Notes: generated from the letters alone by a model not told the origin. A stretch of 64,000 bases of DNA from Chiua virens (GCA_019787685.1 JAHNUO010000002.1:2819687-2883686), one strand, 5' to 3'. Shown: positions 23,673-34,843, numbered from the stretch's first letter. A program made the numbers and translations.

Positions 23673-25546
23673 ATGCCGTCTGGCGTGTCACCTCGTCCTT
23701 CCACCTCGACGTCTCGTCCCTCTGTTTCACATCCTACCCGAACTCATCCACCAGTTCATACAAGACTTGGACCTGATTTCATGACATACCCATACCCGGA
23801 CACGGAGCGGGTCTTGGCCCATCTCGAGACCTTGCCATGCGTGAAAGACGAGACCAAGCAGTACGTTGGTACTTTTTCGGTTCAGACTAACGCTCCTGAT
23901 GGTTATCTCCATAGATGCATCACCAACCTGCTCAACTACCGCGCGATGCGTATGCGTGCGCGGTTCCCGAGGACATGGAGCGCAGCGGTGCTGGTACCGT
24001 TGTTTGTAGGGCGGTCGGGGGAGCTGTATGTCGTGCTCAGTCGGTGCGTTGTGACGGGTCGTCAAGCCGGTCAGATTTGTTGCTCATCGCGAGTGAATAG
24101 TCGAACGGATACGCTCAGGGCGTTTGCGGGTGATACGGCGTTGCCGGGGGGCAAGATGGAACCGCAAGACCGGACGGTGGAGGAAACCGCTGTGCGTTGC
24201 CATCATTGTTTTTTTTTTTGATTTGGTAAGGCGCGTTCTGACGTAGTTCGTCTGTCGTGCATTGTAGAGACGTGAAGCGTTTGAGGAGGTTCGTTTCATT
24301 CAGGGCTACCTTTACTGTCAGCCAATTGGCGAGCATCCTCGTTTCGTAGGTTGGACTGCCGCATGACAAAGAGCGCCTACCATTGTTGTGCGTGATGGAG
24401 CCGCTGTTAGCCAAGGGCGAGATGCTGGTCACACCGTGCGCGCTGAAATTTGATTACTGCTAGCTATTGATGTGTTCACCATTCATTATTTTTGCTAGGG
24501 TGGTTGTCCTCATAGCTGACCACGGCTTGCAGGTGCGCATGTGTCACCCTCGTGTGCTCGTGTGCCACGTTAAGTAACTGGCCTTGCATTACTCGCAGCC
24601 ACACCTGAACTCTTCCGAGGTGGTGTCGATATTCGCACACCCATTGATCTCATTCCTTTCGTCGAAACCCAAACAATCGAATGATCACACGACAGACCTG
24701 AAGCACCCATTTTACACCTACACAGATATTCCATTCATTGGAGGAACCACTTACCGTTTGCATAGCTTCCGCACTGGGCATGAGGCTGAGGGCGTGAAAC
24801 CAATAATGGGACTCACAGCGTCAGTATTTCTCCCATACATGGGATGTACTGACGTCAGAGAAACCTATCACTCACATTCCCCCAGGTTAATCTTGATCAA
24901 GACGGCGAGCATCGGATATGAACGAACACCCGACTTTGAGGTGCACCCTTTCGACACACGTACACTCACGGAGCAGATTGCGTACGCAATTTTAACGGTA
25001 AATAACCCCATGCGCAAGGCCTGCGCGCAGGAGGGTATCGACGTGAGAAGGACGGTTGCACAGCTGATGCGTCCGTCCGTCTCGGCCAACATGACGCGGG
25101 CGATCGAATGGGCCAAGATCGGTGCGCAATGGAAGAGGCTTATGGAAGATCATGCGGCGACAGCGAAAAGTGCGCAAGGCAGAGACCGAGAACAGGAACA
25201 CCAGGACGCAATTCCTGACGTGGCTGCGCTCGGGGAGTTACTCGATGAGTTGCGTGATGTGGTTAATGGGTGGATGGAGGAGCTCAAAGGCGACGAGAAG
25301 AAGCTTGCCAAAGCGAAGGAGGCATACCCGAAAATCATGGAAGAGGTGATCAAGGCAATCAAGCAGGCCCAGAATGAGGGCAGCAGGGTTGATGCCCAAG
25401 CACTATTTGCTTTCGTGTCGAAAGAGAGACAGGGTGGTTTGGAGGGTGATAGTAAGAGCAGAGATCAGAGTTTGGAAAGTGGGCAAGATGGGGACAGGAA
25501 TAATCTTGAGCAGGCCATCCCCAAAGGATGTGGTGCTAAACTATGA
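23673..25546 (+). CDS. Nudix hydrolase, CoA-diphosphatase type (NUDT7/PCD1-like)
   Basis: The start is MPSGVSPRPSTSTSRPS, and a helical region follows (YPYPDTERVLAHLETLPCV). The core has SAAVLVPLFVGRSGELYVVL and then the complete Nudix box spread over two exons: LPGGKMEPQDRT, VEET, REAFEEV, GLPHDKERLPLL. This matches G-x5-E-x7-R-E-U-x-E-E-x-G-U, the Mg2+ site. PHLNSSEVVSIFAHPL and a long C-terminal extension follow, with TEQIAYAILTVNNPMRKACA and a charged helical tail ending PKGCGAKL. Relatives of this layout hydrolyse CoA or acyl-CoA at the diphosphate bridge, often in peroxisomes. No clear C-terminal SKL-type signal is present. Four or five introns, including one at about 24820-24884. The family is clear; the substrate is inferred. 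Confidence 0.86.
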
Positions 25547-26017
25547 TTTGGTTCATACCATCTCAATTCCTGGACCTCAACAAAGGTCCAGGTCTATTTT
25601 TCAAAACTGTTGCTTATCTCAACCCTTAAAAGGAAACTATTCAGTTTTGTCGGCATGTGTGTGGTGTGCTCCATGGCATGATCCACCTCAGGCAGCACTT
25701 TTTTCAAACTCTGACCATCTCAGAGACCCATTTCCCTTGTAGGCAATAATATATCTTTCAGACTGTGGCTCACTGAGGCCACTTCACCCTGAATGCTACT
25801 GTACTTGGGCCTCACACATGCCCCCCTTGAGCCCCCTTTGTGGCTCGCGAGTGGCCTGCGAGACATCTTAGCATATTTTCCTAATAATCTGATGGCAGAT
25901 AGACACACATCTATCCCCCTGCACACATGTGTGTCATGCACGCAGATGTGCATCAGATTTTTTACAATCTGAAAATACTTCTAGATCCATAATTTTGTCA
26001 CCTGAGGGCTGCAGATG
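25547..26017. other. Spacer between Nudix gene and WD40 pseudogene
   Basis: 470 bp with the hairpin above and a second, wider inverted repeat: AATCTGATG at 25886-25894 against CATCAGATT at 25951-25959, enclosing CACACATGTGTGTC-like palindromes. It may be the remnant of a small non-autonomous element. No gene was seen. Confidence 0.35.
25570..25591. terminator. Hairpin just past the Nudix stop
   Basis: CTGGACCT and AGGTCCAG are exact reverse complements with a 6-nt loop, starting 24 bp after the stop codon and followed by TCTATTTTTC. It could be a 3'-UTR hairpin or the edge of a repeat. The terminator reading is weak because RNA polymerase II does not need one. Confidence 0.25.
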
Positions 26018-27695
26018 TCAGGGGGTCCCCAGAACAAGAGTGTTGATGGACCCACTCGAACGCTTATCGCGTGCAACAAGATCCACCTTTTCTGCACTCT
26101 TGTGCTGAATATCCTTCTGTTGCAGTCGAGGAGATGCTCAGTGAGCTCACCCCACACATTGGATGTCTAGGAACACTCACATTGTCAATGTAGAGAGAGG
26201 GAAGGATATCAGAGAGACTCTGCATAGTTAGTATCTTGCCTCCACCAATTAAAACGGTATACTTTGTCGAGATGACTATGGACCGAACGGTATCATTGTG
26301 CTTGAGAAGAGGTCCGATTTGCTGGTGTGTCGTAGTGTCCCAGAACGACACCGATGAATCCGCGGAAGCTGCGATGAACATCCCATCACTTGCTAATCCG
26401 ATGCATTTGGGCTTGCTGCTACTGTGAATGGGCCACCTTGCGAGGATCGTCCCAGTGAATATGTCGAGACTGCTGATGTTCCCGTCTTGAGACAAGGCAA
26501 AGACTTGCCTGCTATCGCCAGTCCATGCAAGGGACCTGTTGGCAGCCGAGTTGACTTGGATTGGGAAGTCGACAAGGAGGCGGCCATTGAGACTAGCATA
26601 AACGCGGACAGAGTTGCGCTCGGACGTGGCGGTGGTGATGAGGTGTCCGTCAGGCGCAAACTTGGCGGCGACGACGAAGTAGTCGTGTTGTAATGGGCCA
26701 ACGAGTCACTGACCCGCCGATGACCAGATACAGGCTGTCTTGTCGGGTGAGCCATGTCGCATTGTCCATTCGGACCAAACATGAACAAGTCTCACTCGGC
26801 CTCATGATGCCGATTGTATCTACGTCACCTGTGCATTAAGTCGAGGCACGAGGGCGTCGTCTGCGCGAGAGCTAAGCGAGGTGGCTGCAGCGTTTTCTCT
26901 TCCTGCAGCCACTTCCTCCACAGTGAGCTCTCGGCCTCATCCGTTATTTCGTCGCCCACCCACCTTACCCTCTGAGGTTCACCGCCGGCAAACTCTCTTC
27001 AAGCCTTCACCGTCGGACGCTTGTCGCCCATTCCTCCTCTGGAACAGCCCAAGCTGAACTGTGAGCTGCCCAGCCCGCCCTCACAGCTCACCTTGGCCAT
27101 CCACAGATTGGGCCTGCCTCTGGCTGAAAACCCTGCAGGTTTTTCTCCCGACCGCTCATCTCATCACTCGCATTCGCAAACTTGACCTCCTCACACCGAA
27201 TCCTCTCAGTAGCTCTTGATCTATTTCGCATGTACTTAGTCTACTATACAATCAACATCAACTACATAACACCTCCCTTTCCCAAAGCCACGAGCATGCA
27301 TATCCACGCAGATGCGAAACCGCAAAGTCGTAAACAACCCTCTCCTTCATTGGGATCCCCACCTCCTTCCCATCCCTAATCCACCAGCATCGAATGTTGC
27401 CTTCACCTCCACCAGCCAGGATGTGTTTCCCATCGGTCATGAACACAACTGAATATACGTTCTCCCAGCCACAGGTTTTGATCACCTTCGCAGAAGAGGC
27501 CCTGTTTGGATAGGTGCTTGTCATCATCATGCCTTCGATCGCCTTGCTTTGGCCATCTGGGTTAGACCTCTCTTCCTCTTGCTTGCCCCTTCTCGACACC
27601 GCACTACTCTCCTGGATAGCAATGGAGGCCCTGTTCGGATGGCTGCTCGTCACCATCACGCCTTCGGTTGCCTTCGGTTGCCTTCTCTTGATCAT
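26018..27695 (-). pseudogene. Agaricomycete WD40-repeat protein, decayed
   Basis: The N-terminal block reads ENVYSVVFMTDGKHILAGGG and then GNIRCWWIRDGKEVGIPM. The C-terminal block has VVAAKFAPDGHLITTATSER, then VRVYASLNGRLLVDFP, DSRQVFALSQDGNISSLDIF and ASADSSVSFWDTTTHQQIGP, ending at about 26018. This is the large Agaricomycete WD40 family that often sits with NACHT or HET-like domains. There are breaks. A TGA (complement 26706-26708) interrupts TACIWSSAGQ and LVGPLQHDYF where a CGA Arg codon would fit, and the region 26800-27250 between the blocks is too long and non-coding, as if invaded. The start region also carries a 129-bp duplication. Probably non-functional. Confidence 0.65.
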
Positions 27696-27725
27696 CTGGG
27701 TTAGACCTCTCTTCGCTTTGCTGGA
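27496..27725. repeat. 129-bp direct duplication in the WD40 5' region
   Basis: GAGGCCCTGTTTGGAT (27496) and GAGGCCCTGTTCGGAT (27625) begin two copies. Both continue with CATCA(T/C)GCCTTCG and reach CATCTGGGTTAGACCTCTCTTC. The second copy has an extra TTGCCTTCGG. On the minus strand the pair encodes two versions of an EG(M/V)M(M/V)TS(T/S)(Y/H)PNRAS motif. Confidence 0.6.
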
Positions 27726-28734
27726 CCTGGTAACATCTTCATTTGATTCATGTTTCTCGTCAGTATGATCCTTTTGATTGTCCCATCCGTCTACTCACCG
27801 TCTCTTCATGTCAATCGTAGACGTGATTTGCGAAACATCAACGGATGAAAGTACAACTCCAAGAACGAGTGCGTGGTGTTGACTCGCAGCAACTTTTTGC
27901 CTCCCGATATGCACGTGTTTCCTGATCATATCACCGCGTCACCTCTGCGCTTATACTAGTGTCCCGCTATTCTTATCAGTGCCCTAGCGTCCCCCTCATA
28001 CCAACTGTTCGGAACAATCAGCCGGGACACAAGTCACAACATTTTCTGGATCTTGATAAGATGTTATGCAGCATTTGCTTCGCGACCCCCCTTACACTGC
28101 ATCACGTCCACTACAGGGTGATCAACTGTGACCCCCAAAGTCCTGTCAGCTCTATCCTCTCATTGGACGATTGTATTTGCTCGTGTCCCACCCATCTGCT
28201 GACCCGACCCTCATTGCCAGAGAGTAACAAGCACCCCTCTCTTGTCTTCTTGCTCCCCAACTTGCTCCCGTTGTTCATACACACCATGACCATGTCCTTC
28301 AGTGTTGCCCCGTCCGAATACTGCCCAGCCGATGGTCGATTTGTCACCTCCCCGCACGGCACTCATTCGTCCATCTCCCTCACTAGTTCTCTTGAAAAGG
28401 AGATGCATTCCTGTGATCGTTTGCAACCTCATCGGAATGTATGCGTCAGTCGTCTCACACCTTACATGTCCTGAGATACTGCCCACTCCACAGGTCATCT
28501 GACTTGAAGACGTCTTCTCTTTCGCTCCTATGGGGTATGTGTCGCCATCTACGGTACCCTAGCTCCATTTTTTCATTTTTTTTCACCCTCTCTGGGAGGT
28601 TCCAGCTCGTTCCTCATCCCTTTCCTATTTTGGATGTCGACCCCTATTTCTGGTCAAGCCCCTATGTTTTCTTCTTCTTTTCTTCGAACATTCGGTCTTC
28701 CTCAAAATCGAAAAAACAAGCCTATGCTGACTGG
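27696..28734. other. Non-coding, no gene supported
   Basis: About 1 kb between the WD40 pseudogene and the first solo LTR. It is pyrimidine-rich on the + strand. The longest frame (27959-28474, +) shows no family signal and looks like chance. T-rich runs near 28565-28690 precede the LTR. Confidence 0.4.
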
Positions 28735-29348
28735 TGTAGGGAATAGGTATTCCCTGTGCTCGCATAGCACATTTCCACACCCCGCCATCACCTGATCCCG
28801 ATCCTGATCTGTCTGCTTGTGTGAACTCATCCAGATTGCTGTATCCGCACCCGTTTTGCCTCGGACTCTTTTATTTTATTTTTGATGCTCTTTATTCGTA
28901 CTTAGCATTGGCTAGACCATGTCACGCAGCCCTTGCAGGGACATTCGGGTGCCTCTTGAACTTTATACCGTATGAAAACCTTCTTTTTATTATTATCCTT
29001 ACTTAGGACAAGTCTGAGGGTATTCCCGAGGACTATAAAATTCACTGTATTGACAAAATACAGTAGCTTTTGCCCGCGTGCATCTGTCTCACATCGTTTT
29101 CAGTCGACGTTCGTTTTCTCTCGCTCTCCTTGTATTTTCTCGATCCGGATTGGACTGCTGTGTCCGCCTTTCCATCCGTTTTAATCCGGATTCGCCCCGG
29201 ATTCATCTCGGACTACTCAAAAACCATTTCTCATCGTTCACCAACTCAGTGTTGTCCCTGGGTCAAACGGAATTGCATTCCTTCACCCTCTTTTTTATTC
29301 TTTCAATCCCCCTGAGTATTGCACTACAGCCGGGATTTATTACCTTCA
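28735..29348 (+). mobile_element. Solo LTR, family 1
   Basis: A 614-bp copy of the same LTR that bounds the element at 32644-37055. It starts TGTAGGGAATAGGTATTCCC and ends GGGATTTATTACCTTCA (TG...CA). It carries a TATAAAA box near 29034 followed at once by the hairpin ACTGTATT-gacaa-AATACAGT. No internal region follows. The flanks (CTGG/CCGG) give at best a poor target duplication, so the insertion is old or rearranged. Confidence 0.8.
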
Positions 29349-29362
29349 CCGGTCACTCTCTG

Positions 29363-29476
29363 TGAAACTCTTCAGCGCACCACATACCAAGTGGTGGTTG
29401 TTTGAGTCATTGGAGCCACCTGGTACTTGGCACTTTTGTGGGCTATGCTAGGCCCTGCCCTGGGACTATCATAACC
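29363..29476. repeat. Dispersed repeat, copy 1
   Basis: It begins TGAAACTCTTCAGCGCACC, then CATACCAAGTGGTGGTTGTTTGAGT, and ends near GGGACTATCATAACCC. A second copy is at 37670-37783. Both copies lie downstream of a family-1 LTR. It may be the remnant of another LTR end. Confidence 0.6.
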
Positions 29477-30156
29477 CATAAGATCAAGACTAGTGTCACC
29501 AGCCTGCCACTGCAACAAGTCAGCTAGATGCTCCTCTTGTCCAACCCCTCAACCCTAGTTGGGAGTCTTCAGATGTCTAACACTCTGTCCCTCAGATCTC
29601 TCTGACAACAACCCTGAACCCATCTCTCACACTTCCCTGAACCCCCCCAGGATAGCAAACTCCAACATTCACCATCGGCTCTGACTCTGAAGACGAGACG
29701 AGACTTGACAACTAGCTGATCTCTTGCAACCTTGCTTGATACTCCTCCCAAGCGACCCTTGCCCTCCTTGTTGTCACCTATGACTCCAAGAAACCCCTTG
29801 CCTGGACCAACGTCCATCTAATGAACCAAACATTGTCGTCTTAGTAAAGCTGTCGAGCTTTGCCTCAGGGGCAAAACCCTCCTCCCTTTATATACAGAGC
29901 CATCTCTCATGGAGATCGACCTGTGAAAAGAAAAACAATGTTCTGTCAAGGTGGGATAAGGTTTGATCTGTGAATCAATGGACTACCTTTTAAAAACATT
30001 GTACGATCTGACTATCCATACCTTTTAACCAATTGGATATGTGTCAATGACATGGAACTGTCCGAAAAGAATCTAAGAAGGCACGAAATAAAATGGAAAT
30101 TGGACAAAAAGGGAGTTGATTAGTGTGTGTCATGCAATCTCAATCAAGCAACCCGA
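29477..30156. other. Repeat-rich spacer, no gene
   Basis: 680 bp between the dispersed repeat and the family-2 LTR. There is a C-rich stretch with several CCCT blocks (29500-29830) and an AT-rich half. No frame above about 80 codons and no family signal. Confidence 0.4.
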
Positions 30157-31303
30157 TGTAGGAGTTAGATACTCCCTATGGTTGTAGGATACATTTTCCT
30201 CGCTCTTCATCATGTCATATTACCTCCCGTCTCATCCGCCATCAACTTCGTGCCAGCCCGGTTTCATTCCTAGCGTTTACAGATCATCCGAATCCAATCT
30301 GAGTCCAATCCGAGTCAACGCGATCCAATCCGGTTCCTTTGTACGTATTCCGCTTCATCCGATTTGACTTGTTCTACTTGATTTGGCCTTATTAAGGTCA
30401 TTACTATCCTAACACCTTTTCTTTCTTTGTCATCTACAAGGTTTGACACTCCTTCTTAGCATACTCACCCTACGTTGATCCTGTACACTTACTTAGGGTT
30501 GGATTACCTTTTACAGTCCTGGGTTATGTTACGATACCAACTTTTCCTCACTTAACGACTCCAACGTTCAATCTATTCTAATGATACATGCCTCATGTCA
30601 AGGCTGTCCAAAGGATCATATCCGATTGGCTGCCACAATAACACAGCATCCATCACCTCATGCCCTTATCTATTCATTTCCCTTATCACTGACTCATCAC
30701 TGGCAGTGCAAGGCTATGCTCTTATCTATGACTCATATACTGTATATTCACACCTTATCATCCAATAGGATACAGTATGCTTATCTACGTAGTTCATACT
30801 CAGATTAGAACTCTGATATCCATGTAGTATATAAACCCCATGAATTTCAGCCAGAGAGCTCTAACAAAGTTCTCTTGGAGTTTTCGCCTCTTCACTGGAC
30901 TGAACCCCCTCTTCACTCAATCACTACACTTAAACAGTCTAGTCTTGTTCTAGGTTGTTTCAGGTTATGCCCAGGACTATAAAACCATGTTTCTAACACA
31001 AAAATATTGTCTTTCTGTGTTCAGGAGATCTCCTGTTTACTCTCCCGTGTGTGAGTGAGCTGGATAGTTTTTCTTTTACCTCGTCCTATCGTTCCTCTGC
31101 ATCTCATCTACTCGAAACAATACTCTCACATCCTTGCCTCCACCCGGCTACTTTTGCATCGACCACTTTTCATTCCAGATCGTTCAGCAGCCTCTAGGAC
31201 TCTTAGACAAACCTGAATCCATCATTCCTTCAAATATAGCCCCCCTTGGGACGAACCTATCGCCCCACCTTTCTTCTTATCGCCTATTATTTTCATTTTC
31301 TAC
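30157..31303 (+). mobile_element. LTR-like repeat, family 2, copy A (interrupted)
   Basis: It starts TGTAGGAGTTAGATACTCC, where GGAGT/ACTCC is inverted, and shares CTAGCGTTTACAGATCATCC, the short CCAATC(C/T)GAGTCC blocks, GCCCAGGACTATAAAACC (TATA box) and TTCAGGAGAT(C)(A/T)CCTG with copy B. The right end is fuzzy and similarity fades near 31303. A separate solo LTR (30527-30962) is inserted in it, so the original copy was about 700 bp. Confidence 0.7.
30527..30962 (+). mobile_element. Nested solo LTR with perfect target duplication
   Basis: 436 bp from TGTTACGATACCAAC to GGTTGTTTCA (TG...CA), flanked on both sides by GGTTA (30522-30526 and 30963-30967). Copy B of the host repeat has no insert at this point, which shows the empty site. 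A TATATAAA box sits at 30828-30835. It is a clean integrase footprint of a third LTR family. Confidence 0.85.
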
Positions 31304-31377
31304 ACTGGGACTATCGCAACAGTACCCTAGAGTGGTGCCATAGCACAGTGTCTTGAAAGGGTTATATTTTGTCACAA

Positions 31378-32030
31378 TGTAGGAGTTGAGAACTCCTTGC
31401 AGTTGCAGTCTACCTTTTCCCCACTCCCTATCATGTCCTATTACATTACATCTCATCCACTATTGACTTCATGTCAATCCAGTTCTATTTCTAGCGTTTA
31501 CAGATCATCCAAACCCAATCCAAGTCCAATCCAAGTCAATGTGATCCAATCCAGTTCCATTGTCATTCCTCTCATAATATCCTTCTTTTCTTTCGTTATC
31601 TACAAGGTTTTGACATTCCTTTCCTTAAATACCCATCCTACATTGATCCTATATGATTGCCTAGGGTTGGACTGCCTTAAACAGTCTTGGGTTGTGCCCA
31701 GGACTATAAAACCATGTTTTCTGACATTCAATACTACCTTTCTATGTTCAGGAGATCACCTGTCTACTCTCCCGCGTGTGAGTGGACTAGATATCATTCC
31801 TTTCACCTTGTTTCACCTCATCCTATCATTCCCTTGCATCTCATCTCCTTAAACCAATTCCCTCATCATCTCAACTCCATCCGGATACTTTACATCGACC
31901 ACTTTTCACTCCAGATTGTTCAGCAATCTCTAGAACACATAGACAAACCCTAATCCATCAATCCCTTCGAATATAACCCCCCTTGGGACAAACCTATCAC
32001 CCCACCTTTCTCACATCACCCATTATTTGT
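31378..32030 (+). mobile_element. LTR-like repeat, family 2, copy B
   Basis: An uninterrupted copy. It starts TGTAGGAGTTGAGAACTCC, a perfect GGAGTT-gag-AACTCC palindrome, has GCCCAGGACTATAAAACC near 31692, and runs to about CACCCATTATTTG. It lies in the same orientation as copy A and only 75 bp after it. The gap is too short for an element body, so the two are likely independent or a tandem rearrangement. Confidence 0.65.
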
Positions 32031-32643
32031 TTTTCTTCAATAGTCCAAGTTAGGCAAGTGACTGCTTTGCATCTATCATGGGTGAGTGATGGAAGCTCAC
32101 ATTGAGATCACAAGTTTGACAGTTTGATGTTGTTACTCCCTGAGTGAAACCCATTAGGATTTGCAGAATGCCAGAAGTCTAGCTTACCATCACATGCAGG
32201 CACCTGCCCATCATTAGAAATGGCAAGTCCATGAATGGTACTTGTGTTCAGCATAAAATGGATGGATTGTTGGTAGTGAGATTAGGTTGTGGAGCTTAAT
32301 GGCCACATCAACAATGATTGGGAAGTTTTGTGGATGACACTCCATTTCTTGATACACATATTAAGTATGTGGTTCATGATCGCCAGTTCTGGTTTCTAAC
32401 AATTGGGCTCCAGGCTTGTTGTCTTGCCATGGTTACTCTATTGATTATAATGAGTTGGGTAAAGCTGCAGGATGTATATTGCTGAAGAAATGGAGAAGTA
32501 CCATGGTTACTTGTTGATTGTGAAGAGTTGGGCAACATTGCAATATGTACATGATCAAAGAAATGGAAAATGAGGTAAGTCTCTGGCCACCACCCAATGA
32601 AGCAGTTGGATCATTAGCATGATATCTTAGGAACTGATCACGT
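32031..32643. other. Spacer with a 74-bp tandem duplication
   Basis: Two adjacent 74-bp units (32427-32500 and 32501-32574) begin CCATGGTTAC and share TTGATT, GAGTTGGG and AAGAAATGGA. The rest is AT-rich, with no gene. Confidence 0.5.
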
Positions 32644-33258
32644 TGTAGGGAATAGGTATTCCCTGTGCTCGCATAGCACGTTTCCACACCCTGTTGTCAC
32701 CCGATCCCGATCCTGATCTGTCTGCTTGTGCAAACTCATCCGGATTGCTGTATCCGCACCCATTTTGCCTCGGACTCTTTTATTTTATTTTTGATGCTCC
32801 TTATTCGTACTTAGCATTGGCTAGACCATGTCACACAGCCCTTGCAGGGACATTCGGGTGCCTCTCGAACTTTATACCATACGAAAACCTTCTTTTTTTA
32901 TTATTATCCTTACTTAGGACAAGTCTGAGGGTATTCCCGAGGACTATAAATTCACTGTATTGACAAAATACAGTAGCTTTTGCCCGTGTGCATCTGTCTC
33001 ACATCGTTTTCAGTCGACGTTCATTTTCTCTCGCTCTCCTTGTATTTTCTCAATCCGGATCGGACTGCCGTGTCCGCTTTTCTATCCGTTTTAATCCGGA
33101 TTCGCCCCGGATTCATCTTGGACTACTCAAAAACCATTATTCGTCGTTCACCAACTCAGTGTTGTCCCTGGGTCGAACGGAATCGCATTCCTTCACCCTC
33201 TTTCTATTTCTTTCAATCCCCCTGAGTATTGCACTACAGCTGGGATATATTACCTTCA
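32644..33258 (+). repeat. 5' LTR of the gag-only element
   Basis: 615 bp, TGTAGGG...ACCTTCA. The first 36 bases hold two back-to-back palindromes: GGGAATA-GG-TATTCCC (32648-32663) and GTGCT-CGCAT-AGCAC (32665-32679). A TATAAA box at 32945-32950 is followed 3 nt later by the hairpin ACTGTATT-gacaa-AATACAGT (32954-32974), probably near the R-region start. Confidence 0.85.
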
Positions 33259-33260
33259 AC

Positions 33261-33279
33261 TGGAGCCCACCGCGAGGGA
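33261..33279 (+). promoter_or_regulatory. Primer binding site (tRNA-primed)
   Basis: TGGAGCCCACCGCGAGGGA begins 2 nt after the 5' LTR. A TGG start and this position are what a tRNA 3'-end complement would show. The matching tRNA cannot be named from the sequence alone. Confidence 0.5.
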
Positions 33280-33526
33280 CTTCCAGAAGTTGGTACAGAC
33301 GACGACAACCCATCCACTCATTATTCACCTCACTCACGACACACCTTCGCTTCACTCTCAGAAAATTTTCACCTTGGTTAACACCTCCTTGCATAGCATC
33401 ATCGCCCCTATCGAACCCTGCACCACTACCCTTACGCCGCTGCAGAACTCTAAGTGACGTCAGACAAGTCAGACGACACACCTGTCACGGCACACGGTGA
33501 CCTGTGCCACCATCTGAGTCGTTACT

Positions 33527-34843
33527 ATGCCATCACCCGGATATCTCCTACAGCTGCCCTTCCGGACTGCCTCTAGCGCCCCACGTTTCGATGCGACCAT
33601 TCCGTCACAGTTACCTGCCTTTTTGAAACATGTCGATCAGTTAGCTACAAGCATCAGACTCACGGATGCACAGAAGATTAATACAGCCATCTGGTATGCC
33701 TACCCAGAAGACACCAAGCTATGGCGGACATCGCAGCAAGTACTCGCAGCACAGCCAGATTGGTCAACGTTCGTAGCGGATGTCCAGCACTGGTACTCAT
33801 CATACGATGATGACTACCCACTTTACGTTCCAGAAGCATCCATCGACATCACCACCGACCCCATCCTTGCCTCAGCATCCACCTTGTCGAATCTAGCAGA
33901 TCACACGCTGCAAAGTGATTCCATCCGGGTCTATTCAAGGATAGTAGAATGCAATCCTGAGCAATCCGGTAACGTCTCAATTGAACCCGTCTGTGCTGAT
34001 CCACCTCTCACAGCTGTCGAATTTGCAGTACCGCATGCCGAAACACAGGAGCAAGATGAACCGGATTGCCCCAACACATCTCACCCACTACGCTCACCCT
34101 CCTCAGCCACAATCTCTCTGCCACTGGATGTACTCGTGCATACATCAATCCGGACGCCCTCGGATCCATCACCACAACCAATCCAACCACCTTCGCCCTC
34201 TTCAGATACGTCACAACCCGACTCGTCCACCCCATCGCTCTCACCATCGACCACACCAACCTTGCCACCTCTGTCACCTCGGATGACTATGAAGTTGCCA
34301 CCGATGAACCTCACACCACCACTTACCCATCCGTCACATAGTACCGGATTGCAGCTCAGCAGATCGACGTTTTCGGCTATGACAAAACGGCCAACTGGGT
34401 GCATACTCTCATCCCACTCATTTCCCTCTCACCCACCTGGCTTAGCACGACCACCTCACTTGCCTCCAGAGGACATAACTGTTTTATCACCACCGGATCC
34501 ACCATCATCGCCATCCGTTTGCGATAGCAGCACGCCGGCCACATCACTGAAAACATCTATCCGGATAGCTCGGATCATGTCGGATCCATCACCACCCACA
34601 TTGCCCAGTTGGTCTCTCATCCCTAAAGCTGTCCCATTGCCTATCATGTCCAAACCGCTGTTGCTGCATTTACAGCCGTATCCGAGGATTTGTAGTACCT
34701 TGCCGGTTCAATCGGTTTCTGGCCAGGTATCGAAGCTAAACGCACTCTTCTGCGCAGTTCCTATACCCCATGAAGTGTGCAAATTGCAGCCACTCTCATT
34801 GCCCTCATCCTTCCTCAACAAACCGCCATCTCTGCATTTATGA
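33527..34843 (+). CDS. Gag-like protein of the LTR element
   Basis: An intronless 438-residue frame. The first 100 residues are globular: RFDATIPSQLPAFLKHVDQL, then RLTDAQKINTAIWYAYPED, WRTSQQVLAAQPDWSTF and YSSYDDDYPLYVPE. This helical, Trp-rich pattern is typical of basidiomycete retrotransposon gag proteins, which assemble the particle and package RNA. From about residue 190 it becomes Pro/Ser/Thr-rich and low complexity. No CCHC zinc knuckle is visible. The 3' part runs into tandem DNA repeats, so the natural C-terminus may differ. Confidence 0.6.
   Translation: MPSPGYLLQLPFRTASSAPRFDATIPSQLPAFLKHVDQLATSIRLTDAQKINTAIWYAYPEDTKLWRTSQQVLAAQPDWSTFVADVQHWYSSYDDDYPLYVPEASIDITTDPILASASTLSNLADHTLQSDSIRVYSRIVECNPEQSGNVSIEPVCADPPLTAVEFAVPHAETQEQDEPDCPNTSHPLRSPSSATISLPLDVLVHTSIRTPSDPSPQPIQPPSPSSDTSQPDSSTPSLSPSTTPTLPPLSPRMTMKLPPMNLTPPLTHPSHSTGLQLSRSTFSAMTKRPTGCILSSHSFPSHPPGLARPPHLPPEDITVLSPPDPPSSPSVCDSSTPATSLKTSIRIARIMSDPSPPTLPSWSLIPKAVPLPIMSKPLLLHLQPYPRICSTLPVQSVSGQVSKLNALFCAVPIPHEVCKLQPLSLPSSFLNKPPSLHL

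Noticed and set aside
31303..31378. Family-2 copies A and B as the two LTRs of one element
   Set aside because: Only about 75 bp separates them and no PBS or body is present.
33137..33481. 114-codon minus-strand frame across the 5' LTR end
   Set aside because: It is antisense to LTR and PBS sequence, with no family signal; chance frame.
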